The notes under the pieces are model-generated. The model did no database searches, was not told where the DNA came from, and was given only the letters and a program-made list of their open reading frames with translations. A stretch of DNA of 6,195 nt, from assembly GCA_947488485.1 (NCBI GenBank), contig CANKZO010000138.1, forward strand, positions 1 to 6,195, read 5' to 3'. Every line of letters starts with the position of its first letter. Within the stretch, counting starts at the first letter, position 1. A program made the translations under genes and the position numbers. Positions 1 through 5,117 of the stretch are shown in pieces. The DNA is from Opitutia bacterium (GTDB taxonomy: Bacteria; Verrucomicrobiota; Verrucomicrobiae; Opitutales; UBA953).

Positions 1-674
1 GCGAAGGCCTGGACGCCGCGGGCTATTATCAGGCGGCGTTCGCCATCTCGGGCAGCCTGCCCGGTTTCGTCTTCGCCGCGATGGGCGCCGATTTCTTCCC
101 GCGCGTCGCCGCGGCGAAAGACGAAGAGGAGGCCGATGAGATAACTGATAAGCAGATACAGGCAGCCATGCTTCTCGGTCTGCCCTTGATTGCCGGATTA
201 ATGGCGGCTGGACATGTTGTGATTCGCTTGCTCTATGCGGATACATTCACGCCGTCGGTAGGCTTACTTACTTGGATGACGTGGGGCGTCTTTATAAGGC
301 TGTTTACTTGGCCCATAGGATTTAGATTATTGGCCAGAGGCTCCTCAAAGAGGCTCATCGCCATTGAAGCTAGCGCCAGCCTTGCGATGGCAGTGGCCCC
401 AATTGTTATGATGCACTATTTCGGGCTAGTCGGGGCCGGAGCCGGATTTTTATTCGCGAGCATTTTCTATGGACTCACCCTGATGGCTATCTCTGGTTAT
501 GTTCGCAGGGTAAGTTTTCGCACCATGATTGCTGCCTGCGCATCCACCTTGGTTATTTTATTTATTCAACATATCGCGCAGTGGAACCAACTGGCTTCAT
601 ACTTCAGTGCGCTGATCATCTCTATAGTTTGCTGGATCATTCTCTGGAATGAGATTCGGAAAAATAATGAGTAA
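1..674 (+). CDS. Wzx-type oligosaccharide flippase, C-terminal part (5' end outside window)
   Basis: The reading frame is already open at base 3 and runs to TAA at 672-674, giving 223 visible residues of a protein that normally has about 400-480, so the N-terminal half lies upstream. The ATG at 81 is internal: the 26 residues before it (GLDAAGYYQAAFAISG...) are good flippase sequence. The following MGADFFPR resembles the conserved 'G-D-[YF]-[YF]-P-R' motif of RfbX/Wzx-like MOP-superfamily transporters. About six hydrophobic segments follow (visible residues about 55-76, 87-107, 118-136, 139-164, 173-190 and 196-214). Known role of the family: moving undecaprenyl-pyrophosphate-linked oligosaccharide from the inner to the outer leaflet of the cytoplasmic membrane. 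The gene overlaps the next one by 8 nt. GC is about 70% in bases 1-120 and about 47-53% in 121-420, falling to about 40% near 541-600, so the gene looks mosaic. The family call is firm; the substrate is unknown. Confidence 0.85.
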   Translation, partial: EGLDAAGYYQAAFAISGSLPGFVFAAMGADFFPRVAAAKDEEEADEITDKQIQAAMLLGLPLIAGLMAAGHVVIRLLYADTFTPSVGLLTWMTWGVFIRLFTWPIGFRLLARGSSKRLIAIEASASLAMAVAPIVMMHYFGLVGAGAGFLFASIFYGLTLMAISGYVRRVSFRTMIAACASTLVILFIQHIAQWNQLASYFSALIISIVCWIILWNEIRKNNE

Positions 675-1680
675 AGCATCCGTCATAATTTTTACCTACA
701 ATCAAGCAGGCTATATATGCCAGGCCCTGGAGGGCGCATGTAGGCAGACAATCAAACCGTTAGAGATAATCGTCGTGGATGACGCGTCAACTGATTCGAC
801 TTTTGATATCGCCACTAAATGGATTTTAGAAAGGGCCGACCCATTGGTATCCATCGTGCGAAATAAGGTGAACATGGGCCTTGTCGCGTCAGTGTCGACA
901 TGGGCAAGCCAATCAAAAGGTGACATTGTAATCCCGATGGCCGGCGACGACATCTCGGATCCCCGCAGGGTGGAGCAAGTGATGAGGCATTTCGCCGCCA
1001 ATCCATTATCGTACGCCTTGGTTGCTAGCGGGGAAACCATAGACAAGGAGGGCCAGCTAATAGGTGCCTACGGAAATGGGCTGGACCGCTCAATCACCAT
1101 GGCTACTTGCGAGCCACGTAGCGGCGATTTCCTGAATAATCTAGGGGCGACCGGCGCATCTGCTGCATACAGGCGCGAGGTATTCACGCAATTTCCCCCC
1201 ATGAACAAGGATGCCTTTGCCGAAGATCGCATCTTATGTTTTCGTGCACTTCTGTTGGGCGCTTGCGATTTTAGCTCGGAAAACCATGTGAGATGGCGCC
1301 GCCATGAAGCGAATCTGAGTCGCGATACGCGCGGGGAAAGAAATGCCGCATTAGCGATTCATTTCAATCGGTGCGCAGCCATGGTGCAGCAGCATCTAGA
1401 TGATTTGGCTCATGTGGATGGCAGTCTTGCGGGAAAGAAGAAACTTCTGGAGATGGGATTAAGGTATCAACATGCGCGCTGGCGCCTTTGGTCCGAGGCA
1501 AACGACTCCGGGATTCCTGCGAATAGATTTCTGACTGCATGGAGGGAAATGAGATCGTGCGCCCCTGGCTTGATTTGCCTGATGCGGGACTCGCTCAGGC
1601 CCGCATTACATCTGTTGACTCCATTCGTAGTCAGGCAGGCGCTTGCTCGATATTTATGCGGATCCGCGCAACGTCCATGA
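667..1680 (+). CDS. GT2 family glycosyltransferase
   Basis: A 337-residue protein beginning MSKASVIIFTYNQ, the usual start of a GT-A fold family 2 enzyme. The nucleotide-binding aspartates are D38-D39 in VVDDASTDST. A DXD-like GDD (residues 93-95) would bind the metal and sugar-nucleotide diphosphate. An ED pair (E186-D187, in AEDRILCF) fits the catalytic-base position, and RRHEANLS (211-218) is a late motif common in this family. It would add one sugar from an activated donor to a lipid-linked acceptor on the cytoplasmic face; donor and linkage cannot be read from sequence. An in-frame ATG at 649 would add six residues, but 667 fits the family start better and gives a tight 8-nt overlap with the flippase stop. 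Only a weak CGGA precedes it, so translational coupling is likely. Bases 661-720 are only about 32% GC, well below the later genes. The C-terminal third, from about residue 225, is not recognised. Confidence 0.88.
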   Translation: MSKASVIIFTYNQAGYICQALEGACRQTIKPLEIIVVDDASTDSTFDIATKWILERADPLVSIVRNKVNMGLVASVSTWASQSKGDIVIPMAGDDISDPRRVEQVMRHFAANPLSYALVASGETIDKEGQLIGAYGNGLDRSITMATCEPRSGDFLNNLGATGASAAYRREVFTQFPPMNKDAFAEDRILCFRALLLGACDFSSENHVRWRRHEANLSRDTRGERNAALAIHFNRCAAMVQQHLDDLAHVDGSLAGKKKLLEMGLRYQHARWRLWSEANDSGIPANRFLTAWREMRSCAPGLICLMRDSLRPALHLLTPFVVRQALARYLCGSAQRP

Positions 1681-2780
1681 GGGTCGGCATCTATATTGAC
1701 AGGATGGACCTTCGCGGCGGCGTGCAGCGTGTGGCGTCAAATCTTTGCCACGGCTGGAAGCGGCGCGGATGGGAAGTTCACCTAATCGTTGAGAGCGGGA
1801 ACGGGACAGCTTTCCCTGTTCCCGCAGAGGTCGAGCTACATTCACTAACTAACCACCATAAGCGCCGAGGCATCATGGGGCTTTGGGATAACTTTTCCTG
1901 CGTTCGTGCCCTAGGGAAAGTAATCCGCTCCGCGAGGCTAGAAGCGGTTCTTGCGATTTCTACGGTCGCCAATATTCACCTAGCGTACGCAGACATCCCC
2001 AAGAGCGTGGTGATAATCGGGTCGGAACATGGCTATTCGCCTCACTTTCCTCTGCCGATTCTTAAAGAGTGGTTCCGCCGCCTGGCGTACCCGAAGTTGG
2101 ACGCCATTGTCTGCCCGACCAAGGAGGCCGCCAATCTTCTCGCGCAGACGTATCCGAGAGCACGGACCCTTGGTATCCCCAATTGGCTCACCTGGCCGCT
2201 GCCGAAGGGCGATGGATCGTCTGGCGCCGTCATCGGACGTCCGGGGCGCAGGACTTTCCTTGCATGCGGGCGCTTCGACAAGCTCAAGGGCTTTTCACGC
2301 CTCATCGTGATGTTCGATGGCTTGAAAGAGCGGCTGCCGAACTGGGACCTGGTCATCGTCGGGGACGGCGAGGATCGAGAACTCTTGGAAGCCCAGGTCG
2401 CTCAGGCGAAGCTGGGGGACCGCGTCTTCTTCCCGGGATGGGTCACTGATATGGAGTCCGCTTTCCGTTCGGCTGACGTTTTTGTTTTTCCCTCTGTTTC
2501 GGAAGGCTTCGCCCTTGTGCTAGCTGAAGCCATGGCCTGTGGCCTTCCATGTATCTCCTATGACTGCAAGGTTGGCCCAGCGGAGATTATCCGAGATGGC
2601 GTGGACGGCGTCCTTATCCCGGTTAGAGATGAAGCTGCGCTTGCCTCCGCCATGTTACGACTGGCCGAAGGCGAGACCGAACGCAGCCGTCTCGCCGTGG
2701 CTTGTCCGGAGATCCTGAGCCGACTCTCCGAAGACGCCATTCAGCCACTCTGGGCTCAGGTCCTTGGCTATAAGCGCTGA
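1677..2780 (+). CDS. GT4 family glycosyltransferase (GT-B fold)
   Basis: A 367-residue retaining glycosyltransferase of usual GT4 length. The N-terminal domain opens with a beta strand and a glycine-rich loop (RGGVQRVASNL, residues 13-23) and contains EHGYSPHFP (118-126). The C-terminal nucleotide-sugar domain shows ACGRFDKLKG (196-205), IVGDGEDRELLE (227-238) and the E-X7-E motif E276/E284 in SEGFALVLAEAMACGLP. GPAEII (300-305) matches the GPSEII-like motif of amylovoran and N-glycan GT4 enzymes. The frame is open from 1539, but that stretch overlaps the GT2 gene by about 140 bp and has no family similarity. The ATG at 1677 gives an ATGA overlap with the upstream stop and starts exactly at the conserved strand MRVGIYIDRM. 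No Shine-Dalgarno sequence is visible, so coupling by termination-reinitiation is likely. Sugar specificity is unknown. Confidence 0.9.
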   Translation: MRVGIYIDRMDLRGGVQRVASNLCHGWKRRGWEVHLIVESGNGTAFPVPAEVELHSLTNHHKRRGIMGLWDNFSCVRALGKVIRSARLEAVLAISTVANIHLAYADIPKSVVIIGSEHGYSPHFPLPILKEWFRRLAYPKLDAIVCPTKEAANLLAQTYPRARTLGIPNWLTWPLPKGDGSSGAVIGRPGRRTFLACGRFDKLKGFSRLIVMFDGLKERLPNWDLVIVGDGEDRELLEAQVAQAKLGDRVFFPGWVTDMESAFRSADVFVFPSVSEGFALVLAEAMACGLPCISYDCKVGPAEIIRDGVDGVLIPVRDEAALASAMLRLAEGETERSRLAVACPEILSRLSEDAIQPLWAQVLGYKR

Positions 2781-2790
2781 GACGTACTGC

Positions 2791-3543
2791 ATGAACAGAT
2801 TTCTCAAAGCCCTCCTCCCGTTTGCCGTTTTCAAGCGGCTATCTATGGCCTACTCGGTAGGGCTAACGCTGTTGGACTCTCCTGCCGCCGCCTGGGGTAT
2901 GCTTTGGGGCGAAGGAGAAAGGTGCCATCGCTTCAGAAGGATTCTGCACCCCTTTACCTATAGGCTTACGGTAGCCGATCGAGATGTCGTGATGCAGAAT
3001 ATCGTCCGAGGTGAATGTATCGGCGGCCGCTTGCCGCCTAAGGCCAAGTTTATCGTGGATGGTGGCGGCTATATCGGTGATAGCGCAGCGGTGTTCCTTA
3101 GTCTTTACCCCGAGTCGACCTGCAGCGTTTTTGAGCCAAGCAGCAACGCCGATCTCGCCGAGCAGAATCTCAAACCTTACGGCTCCAGGGCGACGGTGAG
3201 CAGAGCTATGCTCAGTCGTGACCATGGGCACTTCCAGATCTTCGAGGTAGGGACTGGCTCCAGGGTTTTCGCTGCAGACTCAGCGGGCGGCCAGCTTCAG
3301 GTCTCGACCATGGATGAAGTGCTTCGGCAGTCTCCGACGGGGAAAATCGATATTCTCAAGCTCGATATTGAAGGAGCCGAATACGATATTCTCCGGCCGC
3401 CAACACCATGGCTTACCTCGGTCCAATGCGTAGTCATCGAACTTCATGGCGAAGCCGCTCATCGTGATATCCCCTGGTGGCTTCGTGACGCCGGATTCAC
3501 CATCGAGCGCCACCGCTCTTTGCTCTTCTGTAACCGTCAGTAA
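2791..3543 (+). CDS. FkbM family S-adenosylmethionine-dependent methyltransferase
   Basis: A 250-residue class I methyltransferase. SAM-binding motif I is FIVDGGGYIGDSA (87-99, with D90 and the glycine-rich loop). The acidic residue that would hold the SAM ribose is E115 in SVFEPSS. The FkbM signature is DILKLDIEGAEYDIL (187-201), followed by CVVIELHG (213-220). FkbM proteins are mostly O-methyltransferases named after the FK506 pathway; many sit in surface-polysaccharide loci and methylate sugar hydroxyls. Between two glycosyltransferases, methylation of the growing glycan is the natural reading; methylation of the last sugar as a chain-end cap is possible but unproven. A TTG at 2764 would extend the protein by nine residues and overlap the previous gene. 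The ATG at 2791, 10 nt after that gene's TGA, is preferred. The first 80 residues are less conserved and lack a signal peptide, consistent with a cytosolic enzyme. Confidence 0.88.
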   Translation: MNRFLKALLPFAVFKRLSMAYSVGLTLLDSPAAAWGMLWGEGERCHRFRRILHPFTYRLTVADRDVVMQNIVRGECIGGRLPPKAKFIVDGGGYIGDSAAVFLSLYPESTCSVFEPSSNADLAEQNLKPYGSRATVSRAMLSRDHGHFQIFEVGTGSRVFAADSAGGQLQVSTMDEVLRQSPTGKIDILKLDIEGAEYDILRPPTPWLTSVQCVVIELHGEAAHRDIPWWLRDAGFTIERHRSLLFCNRQ

Positions 3544-3552
3544 GCCAATTCA

Positions 3553-4683
3553 ATGCTCGTCGTACTCACCAATATCCCCACCCCTTACCGTACGGCGTTC
3601 TTCGACGCCTTGGCGGAGGCGGCGGCGTGCGCGGGTAAGCGATTCCATGTACTCTACTGCGCAAAGACGGAGCCGGGTCGGCATTGGCCTTACGATGCGT
3701 CGAAGATGAAGCACGCGCATACGGTGCTCCGGGGCTTCCATCCCTCGCTGACCGGTATCAGTGCCCACCTGAACCCTGGGGTATTGGCGGAACTTAATCT
3801 CCTTAAGCCCGACACTCTGCTGATCGCGGGCTCCTGGAATACGCCGACGATGCTCACCGCTGGCCTGAATATTTACTCCCCAGCTCCTCGTCGTTTCTTT
3901 TGGAGCGAAGGCCACGCGGATGCGGCCTTACATAAGTCCGGCCTGATCGCTTGGCTGCGCCGCCGCGTCTACCGCACCTTCGATGGTTTCGCCGTTCCCA
4001 ACTCGAAGAGCGCCGAGTGGGCTATCGCCCAGGCCGGTTCGCCTCGCCCGATAGTCGCGCTGCCTAACGCAATCAATGCCGCCTTCTTCAAGCGGCCGTC
4101 CGGCGACACTCGTAGTCAAGCTCGCGCCAAACTCGGCTTGCCCGAGAAGGGCAGGGTATTGGTGCAAGTCTCCGTCTTGAACGCGCGTAAGGGTGTCCTG
4201 CCGCTGGCTAAATCTTTCCTAGGGCTCCCCGTAGTCGAAAGGGCAGGGGCTCGGCTGCTATTCGTCGGCGAAGGCGAACAGCGCTCCGCGCTCGAAAGCC
4301 TGGCGGCCAGTTCTGCGGGCACGATCCGCCTGCTCGGCCAGTTGCCGCCGGAGGAAGTACGCCAAGTGCTATGGGCCGCAGACGCTTTCGTCCTGAACAC
4401 CCGCCTCGACCCTAATCCGCTTTCAGCCATCGAAGCCTCCGCCGCCGGACTCCCGATCGTGATGTCGGCTGCCGCGGGGAACGTCGGTGAGATTGTCGAA
4501 GCCCCTGATGCAGGGTTCGTTATCCGTGATCCGGCCGATCCGACGGAAACCTTGCGTGCCGTGCTCTCCGCTTCCGATGAGCAACTCGCCGCTATGGGGG
4601 CGCGTGCCGCCCTCAACGCCCAGCGCTTTGACGCTCCGGCCGTGGCGCGCTCGCTGATTAAGCAGCTTTATCCGTCGGTATAA
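3553..4683 (+). CDS. GT4 family glycosyltransferase, second copy, with D-X7-E in place of E-X7-E
   Basis: A 376-residue GT-B enzyme. It starts with LTNIPTPYRTAFFDAL (5-20), an N-terminal motif of one GT4 branch involved in polysaccharide assembly. FFWSEGH (115-121) and VPNS (148-151) follow, then ALPNAIN (169-175), the nucleotide-domain strand VQVSVLNARKG (204-214) and LLFVGEGEQR (235-244). The motif that is normally E-X7-E reads D286-PNPLSAI-E294, so the first acid is aspartate. The surrounding NPLSAIEASAAGLP is otherwise canonical, so activity is likely kept. The start lies 9 nt after the FkbM stop, with no clear ribosome-binding site (preceded by GCCAATTCA). It is the last gene of the operon: a strong terminator begins 25 nt after the stop. 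GC is clearly higher than in the flippase tail and GT2. It would add a further sugar to the lipid-linked glycan in the cytoplasm. Confidence 0.88.
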   Translation: MLVVLTNIPTPYRTAFFDALAEAAACAGKRFHVLYCAKTEPGRHWPYDASKMKHAHTVLRGFHPSLTGISAHLNPGVLAELNLLKPDTLLIAGSWNTPTMLTAGLNIYSPAPRRFFWSEGHADAALHKSGLIAWLRRRVYRTFDGFAVPNSKSAEWAIAQAGSPRPIVALPNAINAAFFKRPSGDTRSQARAKLGLPEKGRVLVQVSVLNARKGVLPLAKSFLGLPVVERAGARLLFVGEGEQRSALESLAASSAGTIRLLGQLPPEEVRQVLWAADAFVLNTRLDPNPLSAIEASAAGLPIVMSAAAGNVGEIVEAPDAGFVIRDPADPTETLRAVLSASDEQLAAMGARAALNAQRFDAPAVARSLIKQLYPSV

Positions 4684-4707
4684 TCAGTCGCCCAATTTTC
4701 TCTTCCC

Positions 4708-4733
4708 AGCCGCGCCTCCTGCGCGGCTTTTTT
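4708..4733 (+). terminator. Rho-independent terminator of the polysaccharide operon
   Basis: A perfect 8-bp stem AGCCGCGC / GCGCGGCT (4708-4715 and 4721-4728) closes a 5-nt CTCCT loop and is followed directly by a T run (4728-4733). It starts 25 nt after the stop of the last glycosyltransferase. There is no comparable T run on the other strand, so it works in the plus direction only and separates the operon from the gene at 5118. Confidence 0.93.
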
Positions 4734-4748
4734 GTGCCTGATTCGGGA

Positions 4749-4775
4749 GGTAGGGACGTGATCACTATCGCGTCC
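4749..4775 (+). repeat. REP-like GTAG hairpin, copy 1
   Basis: GGTAG (4749-4753) is followed at once by a 9-bp stem, GGACGTGAT (4754-4762) against ATCGCGTCC (4767-4775), with one T-G wobble and a CACT loop. Compared with copies 2 and 3 on the other strand it keeps GGTAGGG and the stem length, but the third stem pair is A-T where they have T-A, a compensatory change. Confidence 0.6.
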
Positions 4776-4791
4776 GCCCGGAACCCCTGAC

Positions 4792-4812
4792 GGATGCGAT
4801 GTCATCGCATCC
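4792..4812. repeat. Perfect 21-bp palindrome in the middle of the REPIN-like unit
   Basis: GGATGCGATG (4792-4801) and CATCGCATCC (4803-4812) are exact reverse complements separated by a single T. With almost no loop it would cruciform poorly as RNA, but it could be a dimeric-protein site or a third single-strand foldback of the element. It lies 16 nt after hairpin 1 and 24 nt before hairpin 2. Its role is unknown. Confidence 0.75.
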
Positions 4813-4831
4813 CTGCCCGCGACCCGATCCC

Positions 4832-4861
4832 CCTATGTCGTGACGCGGTCCCGACCCTACC
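4832..4861 (-). repeat. REP-like GTAG hairpin, copy 2 (minus strand)
   Basis: Read on the minus strand it begins GGTAGGGTCGG and ends CGACATAGG. The stem is GTCG-x-GAC / GTC-x-CGAC with one internal mismatch and a 3-nt CGC loop (plus-strand stem 4837-4844 and 4848-4855). It matches copy 3 at 25 of 30 positions without gaps. One pair in the stem is G-C here and T-G in copy 3, so both bases changed while pairing was kept. Confidence 0.6.
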
Positions 4862-4892
4862 TATGGAAAGCATTAGCGCCTGGGAGCATGCG

Positions 4893-4930
4893 CCCGCCAC
4901 CTGCCACCCGGAGCTGCCACCCGCCACCTG
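4893..4930. repeat. GCCACC direct-repeat block
   Basis: GCCACC occurs four times, at 4896, 4903, 4916 and 4923, with steps of 7, 13 and 7 nt. The 11-mer CCCGCCACCTG is duplicated exactly at 4893-4903 and 4920-4930. The arrangement looks like heptamer slippage repeats with a GGAGCT insert. No function is visible. Confidence 0.7.
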
Positions 4931-4946
4931 GAACTTGTCTTTCACA

Positions 4947-4991
4947 TTTGCACCTTTGCACAGGCCGCAGGCCGATTTGCACTTTTGCACC
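4947..4991. repeat. TTTGCAC direct-repeat block, two pairs around an AGGCCGM tandem
   Basis: TTTGCAC occurs exactly at 4947, 4955, 4976 and 4984, as two pairs with an 8-nt period and 29 nt between pair starts. Between them AGGCCGC and AGGCCGA form a 7-nt tandem (4962-4975). The block abuts hairpin copy 3 and lies 127 nt before the next gene. It could be slippage-type simple repeat or an array of protein half-sites; direct orientation and helical spacing that is not a multiple of 10-11 argue mildly against an operator. Confidence 0.7.
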
Positions 4992-5019
4992 TAGGTCGGC
5001 ACGCAGTACCGACCCTACC
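4990..5019 (-). repeat. REP-like GTAG hairpin, copy 3 (minus strand, solitary)
   Basis: On the minus strand GGTAG (5019-5015) is followed by a 9-bp stem GGTCGGTAC / GTGCCGACC (plus-strand 5006-5014 and 4994-5002) with one T-G wobble and a TGC loop. It is the best-paired of the three copies. It is a diverged copy of the element at 4832-4861 (25 of 30 identical) but has no facing partner nearby, so it would be a single REP rather than a REPIN. Confidence 0.6.
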
Positions 5020-5042
5020 TCGCTGCCTCTTTCTGTTCAACC

Positions 5043-5066
5043 GAGCCTCTGGGCCTCCGGGCCTCT
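5043..5066. repeat. Octamer tandem repeat (GAGCCTCT, GGGCCTCC, GGGCCTCT)
   Basis: Three consecutive 8-nt units with one or two differences each. Eight is also the period of the TTTGCAC pairs upstream. It sits 52 nt before the start of the downstream gene. No function is visible. Confidence 0.65.
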
Positions 5067-5117
5067 CGTTGCTCATGTCCCCTTGCCCCCGAACCCACTT
5101 GTCCCCTAGATGCACCC

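Larger units (their letters stand above)
4749..4861. repeat. REPIN/BIME-like composite: two facing GTAG hairpins around a palindrome
   Basis: The 113-bp unit begins GGTAGGG (4749-4755) and ends with its reverse complement CCCTACC (4855-4861). Each end carries a hairpin directly inside this sequence, and a perfect palindrome lies between. Known of REP elements: a 5' GTAG-like tetranucleotide at the foot of an imperfect palindrome, recognised by a RAYT (TnpA-REP, IS200/IS605-related HUH/Y1 transposase); inverted pairs form REPINs or BIMEs. The match in architecture is direct. That this family is mobilised by a RAYT in this genome is inference, and no transposase is encoded in the window. Confidence 0.6.
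4684..5117. other. 434-bp non-coding region: terminator, inverted hairpin repeats and short direct repeats
   Basis: No reading frame here has family similarity, a plausible start context or non-repetitive composition; the short open frames of 60-89 codons run across repeat units. In order it holds the operon terminator, a plus-strand GTAG hairpin, a perfect 21-bp palindrome, a minus-strand GTAG hairpin, a GCCACC repeat block, a TTTGCAC repeat block, a second minus-strand GTAG hairpin, an octamer repeat GGGCCTCY and a duplicated TGTCCCCT (5076-5083 and 5100-5107). The promoter of the downstream gene must lie here or within the repeats, but I cannot place -35/-10 boxes with confidence. Confidence 0.8.

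Noticed and set aside
1539..1676. Upstream extension of the first GT4 gene by 46 residues
   Set aside because: It would overlap the GT2 coding region by about 140 bp, and its translation has no GT4 similarity. The ATG at 1677 matches the family N-terminus and forms an ATGA junction.
2069..2449. 126-codon open frame on the plus strand in another frame
   Set aside because: It lies inside the GT4 gene, whose frame holds all the conserved motifs. The translation is arginine/glycine-rich without domain similarity.
4116..4616. 166-codon open frame on the minus strand
   Set aside because: It is opposite the second GT4 gene across its conserved nucleotide-binding domain. The serine/alanine-rich translation is typical of an antisense shadow.
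4716..4720. CTCCT in the terminator loop as an anti-Shine-Dalgarno mimic
   Set aside because: A 5-nt match in a loop is expected by chance, and the structure is fully explained as an intrinsic terminator.
4893..4991. Possible CRISPR array from the repeated units
   Set aside because: Units are only 6-11 nt, spacing is irregular and short, and there are no cas genes. This is simple direct-repeat DNA.
4794..4994. 66-codon open frame in the intergenic region
   Set aside because: It starts inside the palindrome and runs through the hairpin and the GCCACC and TTTGCAC repeats. There is no ribosome-binding site or family similarity, and the overlapping minus-strand frame is equally arbitrary.
5110..5117. 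Alternative start ATG at 5110 for the last gene
   Set aside because: It is out of frame with the signal peptide and the DUF4838-like frame, and its translation is a cysteine/serine/arginine-rich shadow. The ATG at 5118 begins a proper signal peptide.
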